Source: CAILHX01 sp046155285 (GTDB lineage Bacteria > Pseudomonadota > Gammaproteobacteria > Burkholderiales > Methylophilaceae). Taken from it: a stretch of 64,000 nt of DNA. Shown piece after piece: positions 43,532 to 52,636 of this stretch. Location of the stretch: NCBI GenBank assembly GCA_046155285.1, contig JBJXEA010000017.1, positions 300,722 to 364,721 of the forward strand. The letters run 5' to 3'. The notes beneath the pieces are model-generated. The model saw only the letters and a program-made list of their open reading frames with translations, was not told the origin of the DNA and searched no databases. The position numbers and the translations under genes are program-made. Numbering within the stretch: position 1 is the first letter of the stretch; every line of letters starts with the position of its first letter.

Positions 43532-44635
43532 TTAACACAGCGTGGCTCTTTTCTCATGAAACGCTTTGGTGAAAGCTTTCAAACCACCCGACTCAATCGC
43601 CGCGCGTAAGCCCTGCATCAGTTCTTGGTAGTAATGCAAATTGTGGATGGTGTTAAGACGTGCACCCAAAATCTCGCCCACGCGATGCAAATGGTGCAAA
43701 TAAGCACGGGTGAAGTTGCGACAGGTGTAGCAGGAACATTCCGCATCCAGCGGCGTTACGTCATTGGTGTAACGCGCGTTTTTGATTTTGACATCGCCAA
43801 AGCGCGTAAACAGCCAACCGTTGCGGGCGTTTCGTGTGGGCATCACGCAGTCAAACATATCCACTCCTGCATTCACTGCGGCGACCAAGTCTTCTGGTGT
43901 ACCGACACCCATTAAATAGCGCGGTTTGTTTTGTGGCATTTGTGGCGTGGTGTGCGCCAAAATACGCAGCATGTCATCTTTGGGCTCACCCACGGAAAGC
44001 CCACCGATGGCGTAGCCGTCAAAGCCTATTTGCTCCAAGCCTGCCATTGAGGCATCGCGTAGAGGCTCATACATGCCGCCTTGAATAATGCCGAATAGGG
44101 CATTGGGGTTGCCCGCGTGTTCCATTTTGGAACGAGCTGCCCAGCGTAGTGAGAGCTCCATTGAATCTTTGGTTTCACGTTCGGTGGCAGGGTAAGGCGT
44201 GCATTCATCGAACACCATCACTATGTCGGAATTCAGCACTTTTTGTATGCGCATGGATTCTTCGGGGCTTAAAAAGCAGGCATCGCCGTTGATGGGCGAG
44301 CGGAATTTCACGCCTTGCTCAGTAATTTTGCGTAAATCGCCCAAACTCCACACTTGGAATCCACCAGAGTCTGTGAGTATCGGGCCATCCCATCCCATAA
44401 AGCGGTGCAGGCCGCCATGTGCCGCGATGACTTCCAGCCCTGGACGCAGCCACAAGTGAAAGGTGTTACCCAACACGATGTGTGCGTCAATCTCGCGCAA
44501 CTCCAACGGACTCATGGCCTTAACCGTGCCATAGGTGCCGACCGGCATGAACGCTGGTGTTTCGACCGTGCCGTGCGCTAAACTTAAGCTAGCTCGCCGT
44601 GCCGCGCCATCTTGATGGGTAATAATGAATTCCAT
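43532..44635 (-). CDS. tgt: Queuine tRNA-ribosyltransferase
   Basis: A 367-residue enzyme that swaps guanine-34 for preQ1 in tRNAs with GUN anticodons. DSGGFQVWSL contains the first catalytic aspartate region. GGLSVGEP and FDCVMPTRNARNG contain the nucleophilic aspartate. The zinc site is CSCYTC...HHL near the end. I use ATG 44635 (MEFIITHQDG); an in-frame GTG 27 bp upstream would add residues unlike the family. It heads the yajC-secDF group and is divergent from pssA with 50 bp between starts. Confidence 0.96.
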   Translation of the reverse strand: MEFIITHQDGAARRASLSLAHGTVETPAFMPVGTYGTVKAMSPLELREIDAHIVLGNTFHLWLRPGLEVIAAHGGLHRFMGWDGPILTDSGGFQVWSLGDLRKITEQGVKFRSPINGDACFLSPEESMRIQKVLNSDIVMVFDECTPYPATERETKDSMELSLRWAARSKMEHAGNPNALFGIIQGGMYEPLRDASMAGLEQIGFDGYAIGGLSVGEPKDDMLRILAHTTPQMPQNKPRYLMGVGTPEDLVAAVNAGVDMFDCVMPTRNARNGWLFTRFGDVKIKNARYTNDVTPLDAECSCYTCRNFTRAYLHHLHRVGEILGARLNTIHNLHYYQELMQGLRAAIESGGLKAFTKAFHEKRATLC

Positions 44636-44685
44636 AATGGGGCGGGATACTACCATAACCATCTGTTTGTTATACTAACCCGCTT

Positions 44686-45468
44686 ATGGCTACTCAAACA
44701 CCCCGCACACGCAAGCCGCGCCCGCTCTTGGATTCAACAATCCGTGAGAAAAGCATCTATTTGCTACCCAATTTGTTCACTACCGGAGCGCTGTTCGCTG
44801 GCTTCTATTCTATCGTACAAGCCATGGGCGGGCGGTTTGAGAACGCTGCTGTGGCGATATTTCTAGCTATGATATTAGATGGTTTAGATGGCCGAGTGGC
44901 CCGCCTGACGCGCACTCAAAGTGCGTTTGGGGCTGAATATGATTCGCTGTCAGACATGGTATCGTTTGGCGTGGCTCCTGCGCTAGTTCTTTACGTTTGG
45001 GCATTAAAGCCTATGGGCAAATTAGGCTGGATTGCTGCGTTTATTTATTGCGCCGGTGCGGCATTAAGATTGGCACGTTTCAACACCAAGCTGGACGAAA
45101 GTGATAAACGCTTTTTCCAGGGGCTACCCAGCCCGGCGGCAGCGGCTTTATTAGCTGGATTGGTGTGGGTGGCTAACTCAAACGGAGTGAGCGGATCTGA
45201 TGTGATATTAGGTGTTGTGCATATGAAATGGCTGGCTTGGGTAACTACAGTATTTGCTGGACTGACCATGGTGAGCGATTTACGCTATTTCAGCGGCAAG
45301 GATTTTAATTTGCGGCGTAGCGTGCCATTTATGGTGGTGTTGCTCATGGTACTGGCGTTCGTACTTGTTTCTTATAGTCCACCCGAAGTATTATTTTTCT
45401 TGTTCGTTTTATACGGCCTGTCTGGTTATGCTAACTGGCTGATGTTGAGGTTTAAACACAAGAATTAA
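44686..45468 (+). CDS. pssA: CDP-diacylglycerol--serine O-phosphatidyltransferase
   Basis: A 260-residue inner-membrane enzyme making phosphatidylserine, the precursor of phosphatidylethanolamine. The CDP-alcohol phosphotransferase signature D-G-x2-A-R-x8-G-x3-D-x3-D is complete in the segment starting DGRVARLTRTQSAFG. Seven or so hydrophobic segments follow. A TATACT box lies shortly upstream of the ATG. The tandem HD-GYP-like genes follow after 5 bp and may be co-transcribed. Confidence 0.94.
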   Translation: MATQTPRTRKPRPLLDSTIREKSIYLLPNLFTTGALFAGFYSIVQAMGGRFENAAVAIFLAMILDGLDGRVARLTRTQSAFGAEYDSLSDMVSFGVAPALVLYVWALKPMGKLGWIAAFIYCAGAALRLARFNTKLDESDKRFFQGLPSPAAAALLAGLVWVANSNGVSGSDVILGVVHMKWLAWVTTVFAGLTMVSDLRYFSGKDFNLRRSVPFMVVLLMVLAFVLVSYSPPEVLFFLFVLYGLSGYANWLMLRFKHKN

Positions 45469-45473
45469 TCACC

Positions 45474-46589
45474 ATGAGCAAAAGATATCTAACTGCTGCT
45501 AAGGCCGTTGTTGGCGCATCAATCCCTTGGAATGTCTTCAATGAAGAAGGACGGTTGTTGCTTAAGGCCAACGAACCTATTACCAGCGAACTGCAGGCTT
45601 ATCGTTTAGCTACTCAGGGCTTGTATTTTGAGACGGGTTTTAGTTTTCATGAACAAGGCGAGGCAGAGCGTGAGCTAGGCTCGGTGTTACGTACCCTCAA
45701 TTTGGCGCATAGGCTCATGAGAAAAACTTTGCCTAATCTGGAACGAGAATCCGACGGCGGGGCGCAGGTATTAGCGATTGCAGAATTGATTTTAGAAGCC
45801 CTGGAACTCAATGCAGATGCAGCACTGGCGTGTATCTTGATGAATCAAGAAGTTGCGCCATATAGCTATCGTCACATGGTGGATACAGCCATGCTGACAG
45901 GGCAGCTCGGACGCATGATGAATTTGCCGCGTGATGAGCTGCTTACGTTGATAGCTGCTGGTCTTACAATTAACGTGGCGATGGTGGAGTATCAAGACAA
46001 ACTTAATCTGAAGCATGCTGGCTTGACTGAAGAAGGCCGGGCATTTGTACATAAACATCCGATGAAAGCGGTGGAGATTCTGCAAAAATCCGGGGTGACT
46101 GATGAAAATTGGCTCAGTTTTGTGTTGAATCATCACGAGAATGACGACGGTAGTGGCTATCCCGCAGGTAAAAAAGGCAACGAAATTCCACTGGGTTCTA
46201 AGTTGATTGGTCTAGCTTCTCGTTACAGTGGACGTATTGTTGTCAATCATCGTCCAGCGATGTTGCCCAGTGATGCTCTGCGTGATATTTTGGCGAGTAA
46301 GGAATTTCCTACGCAATTATCAGCTTATCTAGTGAAAGCAGTAGGCTTGTATCCGCCAGGAGATGCGGTGCGGCTAAAAAATGGGCAAATTGGTATCGTG
46401 GTTAAAAAGAACGCTACACCTACTGGTGTGACGGTACGTATCACTATTGCTGCCAATGGAATGCCGCAACACGAAGTGTTGTTGCGCGACACCGATCAGA
46501 AAGAGTTTGCCATCAAAGAGGAAGTAGCACGTGAAGAGGCAGGAACGCATCCTATGATAGATTTGTGGGGTCCAGTCGCAGCGCATTGA
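45474..46589 (+). CDS. Degenerate HD-GYP-like protein, first of three tandem paralogues
   Basis: A 371-residue protein with an N-terminal conserved region (residues about 15-55, IPWNVFNEEGRLLLKANEPI) and an HD-GYP-like domain (about 125-260). HHENDDGSGYP (220-230), the KHP histidine (195) and an early RH (133-134) are kept. The position of the catalytic HD dyad reads T165-I166 (ITAAGLTINVAM in place of AALLHDIGK), so the metal site is incomplete and hydrolysis is unlikely. The C-terminal part (about 285-371) has KAVGLYPPGDAVRLKNGQIG, shared by all three. It starts 5 bp after pssA. It may bind c-di-GMP or act as a scaffold; this is inference. Confidence 0.8.
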   Translation: MSKRYLTAAKAVVGASIPWNVFNEEGRLLLKANEPITSELQAYRLATQGLYFETGFSFHEQGEAERELGSVLRTLNLAHRLMRKTLPNLERESDGGAQVLAIAELILEALELNADAALACILMNQEVAPYSYRHMVDTAMLTGQLGRMMNLPRDELLTLIAAGLTINVAMVEYQDKLNLKHAGLTEEGRAFVHKHPMKAVEILQKSGVTDENWLSFVLNHHENDDGSGYPAGKKGNEIPLGSKLIGLASRYSGRIVVNHRPAMLPSDALRDILASKEFPTQLSAYLVKAVGLYPPGDAVRLKNGQIGIVVKKNATPTGVTVRITIAANGMPQHEVLLRDTDQKEFAIKEEVAREEAGTHPMIDLWGPVAAH

Positions 46590-46604
46590 TGAGGAGTACA
46601 TCAA

Positions 46605-47735
46605 ATGGCTAAGAGACGCATTAGTGTTGCAGATATTATGGTGGGGCAACCTTTGCCGTGGAATGCTTATGACGCAAATGGCCGCTTGTTGCTACATGCG
46701 GGTGAAGTGGTAGCTAACCCAATGCAAGTAGAACGTATGGTGGCGCAAGGCTTGTTTTCAGAAATGGGCGACTCTGGTGATGAAGGTGCAGGTAAGGCTG
46801 CCAAAGAAGCGCCCTCAACAGTACGCATGATCAATCGCGCCAATGAGCTGCTGCGGCACACCTTACCTAAGCTGCAAGAGTTGGATGGCGCTGAAGAAAA
46901 GCTGTTGCGTATCTCACAGCTGATTTTGGACGCTATCAAACTCGAGCCAGACATCGCAGTGGCATGCGTTTCGCTCAATCAGGATGCAGCGCCCTATGTG
47001 ATTCGCCATTGCGTGGATACGGCCATTGTGGCGGCGCTTATCTCCCAAGCGATGGGAGTATCGGATGACAAAACTTTATACACAGTAGCCGCTGCGCTGA
47101 CTGCTAATCTGGGTATGTTGCAATACCAAGAAGAGCTTAATCGCAAAACAGAGCCGCTCACCAAAGAGGAAAAAGCACGCATACACGAACACCCCAAACA
47201 AAGCGTAGAAATGCTGCAAACCGCAGGAATTACTCAGAAACAGTGGCTATCCTATGTGTTGTATCATCATGAGAATGAGGACGGTAGCGGCTATTCTGTC
47301 GGTAAAAAGGGCGACGAAATTCCGCTGGGTGCCAAGCTCATTGGTTTGGCAGACCGCTATTGTGCGCGTGTGACTAACGCGGGTTATCAAAAGCAGGCTT
47401 TGCCGAGTAAGGCATTGCGTGATTTATTATTAAATAATGGTAAAGATACCGCGCCCCAGTTAGCCGCTTATTTTATTAAGGTTATAGGCTTGTATCCTCC
47501 AGGGGTGTTGGTGATGTTGGCGAGCGGAGAAACTGGTATTGTGACCACAAAAGACCCAGTAAAAGGGCACCCCATGGTGCGAGTTACCTTCAGCAAATCG
47601 GGCTCTCTGGTTGATAGTGCGATATTGCGAGAAACTAGCAAGCCTATGTATACAATTAAAGAAGAAATACCTAAGCAAGTCGCTGGCGCACAGTTTGCCA
47701 TGTCCAAAATCTGGGGTGATACAGCAGCGTTTTAG
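46605..47735 (+). CDS. Degenerate HD-GYP-like protein, second of three tandem paralogues
   Basis: 376 residues with the same layout as its neighbours: PLPWNAYDANGRLLLHAGEV near the start, an HD-GYP-like middle and KVIGLYPPGVLVMLASGETG near the end. The HD dyad is replaced by T-A (VAAALTANLGML), and the GYP motif itself is altered to GYS (HHENEDGSGYS). It is thus the most degenerate copy. ADRYCARVT replaces the usual ADxFDALT. A 15-bp gap to the first copy contains GAGGAG. The three genes arose by tandem duplication. The N-terminus MAKRRISVADIMVGQPLPW nearly matches that of the third copy. Confidence 0.8.
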   Translation: MAKRRISVADIMVGQPLPWNAYDANGRLLLHAGEVVANPMQVERMVAQGLFSEMGDSGDEGAGKAAKEAPSTVRMINRANELLRHTLPKLQELDGAEEKLLRISQLILDAIKLEPDIAVACVSLNQDAAPYVIRHCVDTAIVAALISQAMGVSDDKTLYTVAAALTANLGMLQYQEELNRKTEPLTKEEKARIHEHPKQSVEMLQTAGITQKQWLSYVLYHHENEDGSGYSVGKKGDEIPLGAKLIGLADRYCARVTNAGYQKQALPSKALRDLLLNNGKDTAPQLAAYFIKVIGLYPPGVLVMLASGETGIVTTKDPVKGHPMVRVTFSKSGSLVDSAILRETSKPMYTIKEEIPKQVAGAQFAMSKIWGDTAAF

Positions 47736-47781
47736 GTATTGTTAACAATGTAAATGCTAGTGATAGAAATGGAGAGACTAG

Positions 47782-48912
47782 ATGGCTAAAAGAAGAATCG
47801 GGATTATGGACATCATCGTCGGGCAGCCCTTGCCGTGGAGCGTGTTCGGCGAAGATGGCAAGCTGCTACTGAGTGCTGGTGAGACCGTGGCCAGCGAAGC
47901 GACGATGAAACGATTGGTCGCTGAAGGCTTGTATTCTGAAATTACCTACGCTAGTGATGCTGACGAGGTGTACTTTAATCCCAAGAACGAGCCGTCTGTA
48001 GTACGCATTCTTAATCGCACCAATTATCTGTTGCGAAAAGCCTTGCCTGTGCTTGCGGCGTTTCCTGATGTGTCAGCAAAAGTGCGTGAATTCGCCGAAA
48101 TGGTGTACACCGCAGTGGAATTAGATTCAGACGTGGCGGTTGCCTGTATATTTTTAAATCAAAAGCCTGGCGGCCCTTATAATTTTCGGCACAATACCGA
48201 CACTGCGATTGTGGCATCGTTAATCGCTCGCTCTATGGGATTACCGCGAGAAGAGATTATTACCGGTATTGCTGCGGCGCTAACGGCTAATCTTGGCATG
48301 TTGGACTATCAGGATCACTTGGATAAAAAAACAGGGCCGCTGACACAGGCTGAGAAAGATCACTTGCGTACACACCCCGCGCATAGCGTAGAAATGCTAA
48401 AAGGTTTTGGTGTGACCGATGAGGCATGGCTTGCTGCGGTACTCAACCATCATGAAAATGAGGATGGTAGCGGATATCCAAACGGTAAAAAAAGTGATGA
48501 AATTCCAGTATTTGCCAAACTGATAGGCTTAGCCGACCGTTATTGCGCGCGTGTGACCAGTAGCCGCAAGCTAGCATTGCCAAGTGCTGCGCTGAAAGAC
48601 ATTTTCCTTAGTAAAAATAAAGAGATAGATAGCAAATTGGCGCCTTATTTCATTAAAGAAATTGGCTTGTACCCTCCAGGTTCTTTTGTGAAACTCAAGA
48701 ACTATGAGATTGGTGTAGTTTATAAAAATGGAGTGAAACCTGGTTGTCCAGACGTGTTTCTTGCCCTAACGGCGCATGGTATGCCGCAGAACGGCAGAAT
48801 ATTACGCAAAACAACCAGTCCAGAGTATGCGATTACAGAATCGGTACACAAGGAAATTGCTGGATCTAACTTGGCAATGCAGCGTTTTTGGGGCGTGCTG
48901 GCAGCATTTTAG
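47782..48912 (+). CDS. Degenerate HD-GYP-like protein, third of three tandem paralogues
   Basis: 376 residues. MAKRRIGIMDIIVGQPLPW begins it, HHENEDGSGYP is intact, and ADRYCARVT follows. The HD dyad is again replaced by T-A (IAAALTANLGML). The C-terminal segment KEIGLYPPGSFVKLKNYEIG aligns with the other two. GGAGAG precedes the ATG, 46 bp after the second copy. The consistent loss of only the HD pair while the GYP loop and overall length are kept suggests selection for a non-catalytic role. Nothing in the gene order reveals the partner. Confidence 0.8.
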   Translation: MAKRRIGIMDIIVGQPLPWSVFGEDGKLLLSAGETVASEATMKRLVAEGLYSEITYASDADEVYFNPKNEPSVVRILNRTNYLLRKALPVLAAFPDVSAKVREFAEMVYTAVELDSDVAVACIFLNQKPGGPYNFRHNTDTAIVASLIARSMGLPREEIITGIAAALTANLGMLDYQDHLDKKTGPLTQAEKDHLRTHPAHSVEMLKGFGVTDEAWLAAVLNHHENEDGSGYPNGKKSDEIPVFAKLIGLADRYCARVTSSRKLALPSAALKDIFLSKNKEIDSKLAPYFIKEIGLYPPGSFVKLKNYEIGVVYKNGVKPGCPDVFLALTAHGMPQNGRILRKTTSPEYAITESVHKEIAGSNLAMQRFWGVLAAF

Positions 48913-49124
48913 TCTTTGTATTCCTATGCTTGCATAATTATCAGAAAGTCGTTATATTTACGCCACTATGTTTTTTGACCGTCACATTTCATTTTTGCCT
49001 CATTTCAGCCACCTGCTTGCAGGTCTGCTGCTGCGTCTTGTTTCGCTCCGCCCTTTCGGGCTGCGCGTCGCGCGCTAAATACTCCACTCCCCCAATCAGA
49101 AGTTAAGTTCGTGCGGTACACTTA

Positions 49125-49136
49125 TCACACGTGTGA
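49125..49136. promoter_or_regulatory. 12-bp perfect palindrome upstream of leuA
   Basis: TCACACGTGTGA lies 30 bp before the leuA start. The 248-bp gap between the third HD-GYP-like gene and leuA also holds short hairpins (for example GCCC-TTTC-GGGC near 49051) but no gene. The palindrome could be an operator; the factor is unknown. Confidence 0.35.
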
Positions 49137-49166
49137 AATAACGCCTTAAAAAGATGGAGCATGACC

Positions 49167-50717
49167 ATGCAACAAGAACACAAGCAAGACAAACTTATTA
49201 TTTTTGACACCACCTTGCGCGACGGCGAGCAAAGTCCGGGTGCCGCCATGACCAAGGAAGAAAAAATCCGTATCGCGCGCCAGTTGGAAAAGCTGGGTGT
49301 TGACGTGATAGAAGCCGGTTTCGCTGCCGCCAGCCCGGGTGATGCGGATGCCATACATGCCATTGCACAAATCGTGAAAAATTCCACGGTTTGTTCATTG
49401 GCGCGAGCCAACGAGCGTGACGTGCGTGCGGCGGGTGAAGCCATTACACCGGCTAAATCCGGGCGCATACACACTTTCATCGCTACCTCGCCCATCCACA
49501 TGGAAAAGAAGTTGCGCATGAGTCCAGACCAAGTGGTTGAGAACGCGGTCAAGGCAGTGATATTGGCTTTGGAATACACAGACAATGTAGAGTTTTCGGC
49601 AGAGGATGCAGTGCGCTCGGAAATGGATTTTCTGGTGCGTATTTTTGACGCGGTGATTCAAGCTGGAGCCACTACCATCAATGTGCCGGACACCGTGGGT
49701 TACAGTATCCCTGCTTTATGGGGTGAGCGTATGCAGCAGTTGATTGCGCGTGTGCCGAATAGCCATAAAGTAGTGTGGAGTACGCATTGCCACAACGACC
49801 TCGGCATGGCAGTGGCGAATTCATTGGCTGCGGTGATGAATGGTGCGCGGCAGGTGGAATGCACCATCAATGGCTTGGGCGAGCGCGCGGGTAATGCCAG
49901 CTTGGAAGAAGTGGTGATGGCGGTGAAAACGCGCCGTGATGTGTTTAGCTGCGACACACGCATAGACACTACGCAAATCGTGTCGACTTCCAAATTGGTG
50001 TCTAGCATCACCGGCTATCCGGTGCAACCGAACAAGGCTATCGTCGGTGCCAATGCGTTTTCGCACGAATCCGGCATCCACCAAGACGGCGTACTCAAGC
50101 ATCGCGAGACCTACGAAATCATGCGTGCTGAGGACGTGGGCTGGGGTGCCAACAAGCTCACCTTGGGCAAGCTGTCAGGCCGTAACGCTTTCAAAACACG
50201 TTTGCAAGAGCTGGGTATTGTGTTGGAAAGCGAAGATGCTTTGAACGCTGCTTTTGGCAAGTTCAAGGAATTGGCTGACAAAAAGCGTGAGATTTTTGAC
50301 GAAGACTTGCAAGCTTTAGTCAGCGACGAAATCATCAGCGAAGCGCCGGAGCACTACAAGCTGGTGTATTTGCAGGTGAAATCAGAAACCGGCGAAACGC
50401 CGCACGCTAAGGTGACCATCATGGAAAATGGCAAAGAACGCCGTGCCGAAGCTGACGGCGGCGGGCCGGTGGACGCCTCGTTCAAAGCGCTGGAAAGCAT
50501 GGTACAAAGCGGTGCCGAGCTATTGCTGTACTCGGTGAATAACATCACCAGCGGTACCGATGCTCAAGGTGAGGTAACGGTGAGGCTGTCTAAACAAGGC
50601 CGCATCGTGAATGGCTTAGGCGCGGATACCGACATCGTGATTGCCTCCGCCAAAGCCTACATCAATGCGTTGAACAAACTGCATTCCAAACTGGAACGCG
50701 CCCATCCGCAGGTTTAA
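49167..50717 (+). CDS. leuA: 2-isopropylmalate synthase
   Basis: A 516-residue enzyme that condenses acetyl-CoA with 2-oxoisovalerate, the first step of leucine synthesis. The TIM-barrel motif FDTTLRDGEQSPG near the start, the metal-binding STHCHNDLGMAVANS and INGLGERAGN are intact. The C-terminal LeuA dimer/regulatory domain (about 390-510) is complete, so leucine feedback is expected. I start at ATG 49167, which has GGAG at good spacing; the ATG at 49161 lies too close to that site. It is near pssA, as in many betaproteobacteria, here displaced by the HD-GYP triplet. Confidence 0.95.
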   Translation: MQQEHKQDKLIIFDTTLRDGEQSPGAAMTKEEKIRIARQLEKLGVDVIEAGFAAASPGDADAIHAIAQIVKNSTVCSLARANERDVRAAGEAITPAKSGRIHTFIATSPIHMEKKLRMSPDQVVENAVKAVILALEYTDNVEFSAEDAVRSEMDFLVRIFDAVIQAGATTINVPDTVGYSIPALWGERMQQLIARVPNSHKVVWSTHCHNDLGMAVANSLAAVMNGARQVECTINGLGERAGNASLEEVVMAVKTRRDVFSCDTRIDTTQIVSTSKLVSSITGYPVQPNKAIVGANAFSHESGIHQDGVLKHRETYEIMRAEDVGWGANKLTLGKLSGRNAFKTRLQELGIVLESEDALNAAFGKFKELADKKREIFDEDLQALVSDEIISEAPEHYKLVYLQVKSETGETPHAKVTIMENGKERRAEADGGGPVDASFKALESMVQSGAELLLYSVNNITSGTDAQGEVTVRLSKQGRIVNGLGADTDIVIASAKAYINALNKLHSKLERAHPQV

Positions 50718-50733
50718 CTTTTAGGAGCCCCCT

Positions 50734-51393
50734 TTGCAACTCGCTTTATTTGATTTAGATAACACGCTATTAAACGGAGATAGCGACTACCAATGGGGGC
50801 AGTTTTTGATTGAGCAGGGCGTGCTAAATGCCACGCACACCTCAATCAACGAACAGTTTTATCAGGATTACAAGGACGGTAATCTGGATATTGTAGCGTT
50901 TCTGGAGTTTCAATTTCAGCCGTTGATGGAGCATCCACGCGCCCAGTTAGATATTTGGCATCAAGCTTATATGCAGCACAAAGTGCGTCCCATGATGACG
51001 CAAAAATCGCGTGACTTGGTGGAACAGCATCGTAAAAATGGCGATTTGCTGGTGGTGATTACTGCGACTAATAGCTTTGTGACTGCACCGATTGCTGCTG
51101 AATTCGGCATAGAAAACCTCATTGCTACCGAGCCAGAAGCCATTAATGGTGAGTTCACAGGCCACGTTTCCGGTATTCCCAGCTTTAAGGAAGGCAAAGT
51201 GACGCGGCTAAATCAATGGCTGCAAGCGCGCGGAGAAAGCCTAAGCAGTTTTGAAACCACTTGGTTTTACAGTGATTCACACAACGACTTGCCTTTGATG
51301 CAGGTGGTAAATAAACCGGTAGCAGTGAATGCCGACCCAATTTTGGCAGACTACGCCAAGGCTAATGGCTGGCCGACAATGAGCCTGCGTTAA
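50734..51393 (+). CDS. HAD-superfamily phosphatase, SerB-like (HAD-IB)
   Basis: A 219-residue hydrolase with all HAD motifs: motif I ALFDLDNTLL (residues 4-13, D7/D9), motif II VITATN, lysine in SFKEGKVTRL and motif IV YSDSHNDLPLM. The cap inserted after motif I is helical, as in phosphoserine phosphatase and the histidinol-phosphatase-like HAD-IB group; the substrate is not fixed by sequence. The start is TTG at 50734 with AGGAG at the right spacing. Its TAA overlaps the convergent fabB stop by 4 bp. Confidence 0.9.
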   Translation: MQLALFDLDNTLLNGDSDYQWGQFLIEQGVLNATHTSINEQFYQDYKDGNLDIVAFLEFQFQPLMEHPRAQLDIWHQAYMQHKVRPMMTQKSRDLVEQHRKNGDLLVVITATNSFVTAPIAAEFGIENLIATEPEAINGEFTGHVSGIPSFKEGKVTRLNQWLQARGESLSSFETTWFYSDSHNDLPLMQVVNKPVAVNADPILADYAKANGWPTMSLR

Positions 51394-52607
51394 GCCAGCT
51401 TAGTAAACACCAAACAAGCGTTAGTGCCGCCAAACCCAAAGCTATTAGAAAGCGCGGTGTTGACATTTACATTGTCCAAGCGCTTACGCACAATTGGCAA
51501 GCCCTCCGCAGCGGGGTCCAGGGTCTCGATGTTGGCAGAAGCTGCAATAAAGTTGTTCTCCATCATCAGCAAGCTATACACCGCTTCGTTCACCCCGGCC
51601 GCACCTAGCGCGTGACCGGATAGCGATTTGGTAGAAGCAATGTGTGGCGCATCGTTACCGAAAACCGCACGTATCGCTTCCAGTTCTTTAGTATCCCCTA
51701 CCGGCGTACTGGTGCCATGGGTGTTGATGTAATCCACTTTATTTTTTACGCCTTCCAAGGCCATACGCATACAGCGTTCAGCACCTTCGCCCGACGGAGC
51801 AACCATGTCGTAGCCGTCAGAAGTTGCGCCATAGCCGACGATCTCGGCATAAATTTTGGCACCGCGTTTTTTGGCATGTTCCAACTCTTCCAACACCAAA
51901 ATTCCACCACCGCCGGAGATGACAAAACCGTCGCGGTTAGCGTCATAGGTGCGTGAGGCTTTATCTGGCGTATCGTTGTATTTGCTGGAGAGCGCGCCCA
52001 TTGCATCGAACATGAAGGACAGCGTCCAGTGCTCTTCTTCTGCGCCACCGGCAAACACGATGTCTTGTTTACACATTTGGATCTGTTCCAGGCCGTTGCC
52101 TATGCAGTGTGCACTGGTCGAGCAGGCGGAGCTGATGCTGTAGTTGATACCCTTGATTTGAGCGCCCGTTGCCAGACACGCGGAAACGCCGCTGGCCATG
52201 GCTTTAGTCACCATATAGGGGCCTACGCGACGCACACCCTTTTCGCGCAGATTATCAATGCCTTCTAGGATGCTTTCGTGTGAAGCGCCACCGGCACCGA
52301 CCACCAAGCCGGTACGGACGTTTGAGATGAGTTCAGGAGGTAGTCCCGCATCGGCAATGGCTTCTTGCATCGCGAGCCAAGCGTAGGCGTGCCCATTAGC
52401 CATAAAGCGCAGCAGCTTGCGGTCTATGAGCTCAGCTATGTTGAGGTTCTTGATTGAGCCAGCAACCTGCGAGCGCAGGCCGCGCTCTGCGTATGCTTGC
52501 TGAAAGCTGATACCGGACCGGCCTTGTTTCAGGCTATCCAGCACTTCAGATTTGTTATTACCAAGACTGGATACGATGCCCATCCCTGTGACGACGACGC
52601 GACGCAT
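51390..52607 (-). CDS. fabB: Beta-ketoacyl-ACP synthase I
   Basis: A 405-residue condensing enzyme that elongates the cis-3-decenoyl chain in unsaturated fatty acid synthesis. The Cys-His-His triad is visible: C162 in SSACSTSAHC, histidine in NTHGTSTPVGD and histidine in LSGHALGAAG, and FGFGGTNA near the end. FabB is preferred over FabF because of fabA 29 bp upstream in the same operon. Length is typical. Confidence 0.95.
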   Translation of the reverse strand: MRRVVVTGMGIVSSLGNNKSEVLDSLKQGRSGISFQQAYAERGLRSQVAGSIKNLNIAELIDRKLLRFMANGHAYAWLAMQEAIADAGLPPELISNVRTGLVVGAGGASHESILEGIDNLREKGVRRVGPYMVTKAMASGVSACLATGAQIKGINYSISSACSTSAHCIGNGLEQIQMCKQDIVFAGGAEEEHWTLSFMFDAMGALSSKYNDTPDKASRTYDANRDGFVISGGGGILVLEELEHAKKRGAKIYAEIVGYGATSDGYDMVAPSGEGAERCMRMALEGVKNKVDYINTHGTSTPVGDTKELEAIRAVFGNDAPHIASTKSLSGHALGAAGVNEAVYSLLMMENNFIAASANIETLDPAAEGLPIVRKRLDNVNVNTALSNSFGFGGTNACLVFTKLA

Positions 52608-52636
52608 AACTTCCCCTAACCTTACTTAAATTTTTC

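Noticed and set aside
48888..49106. Short cysteine- and phenylalanine-rich frame before leuA as a leader peptide
   Set aside because: No ribosome binding site, no leucine run and no attenuator structure arranged after it.
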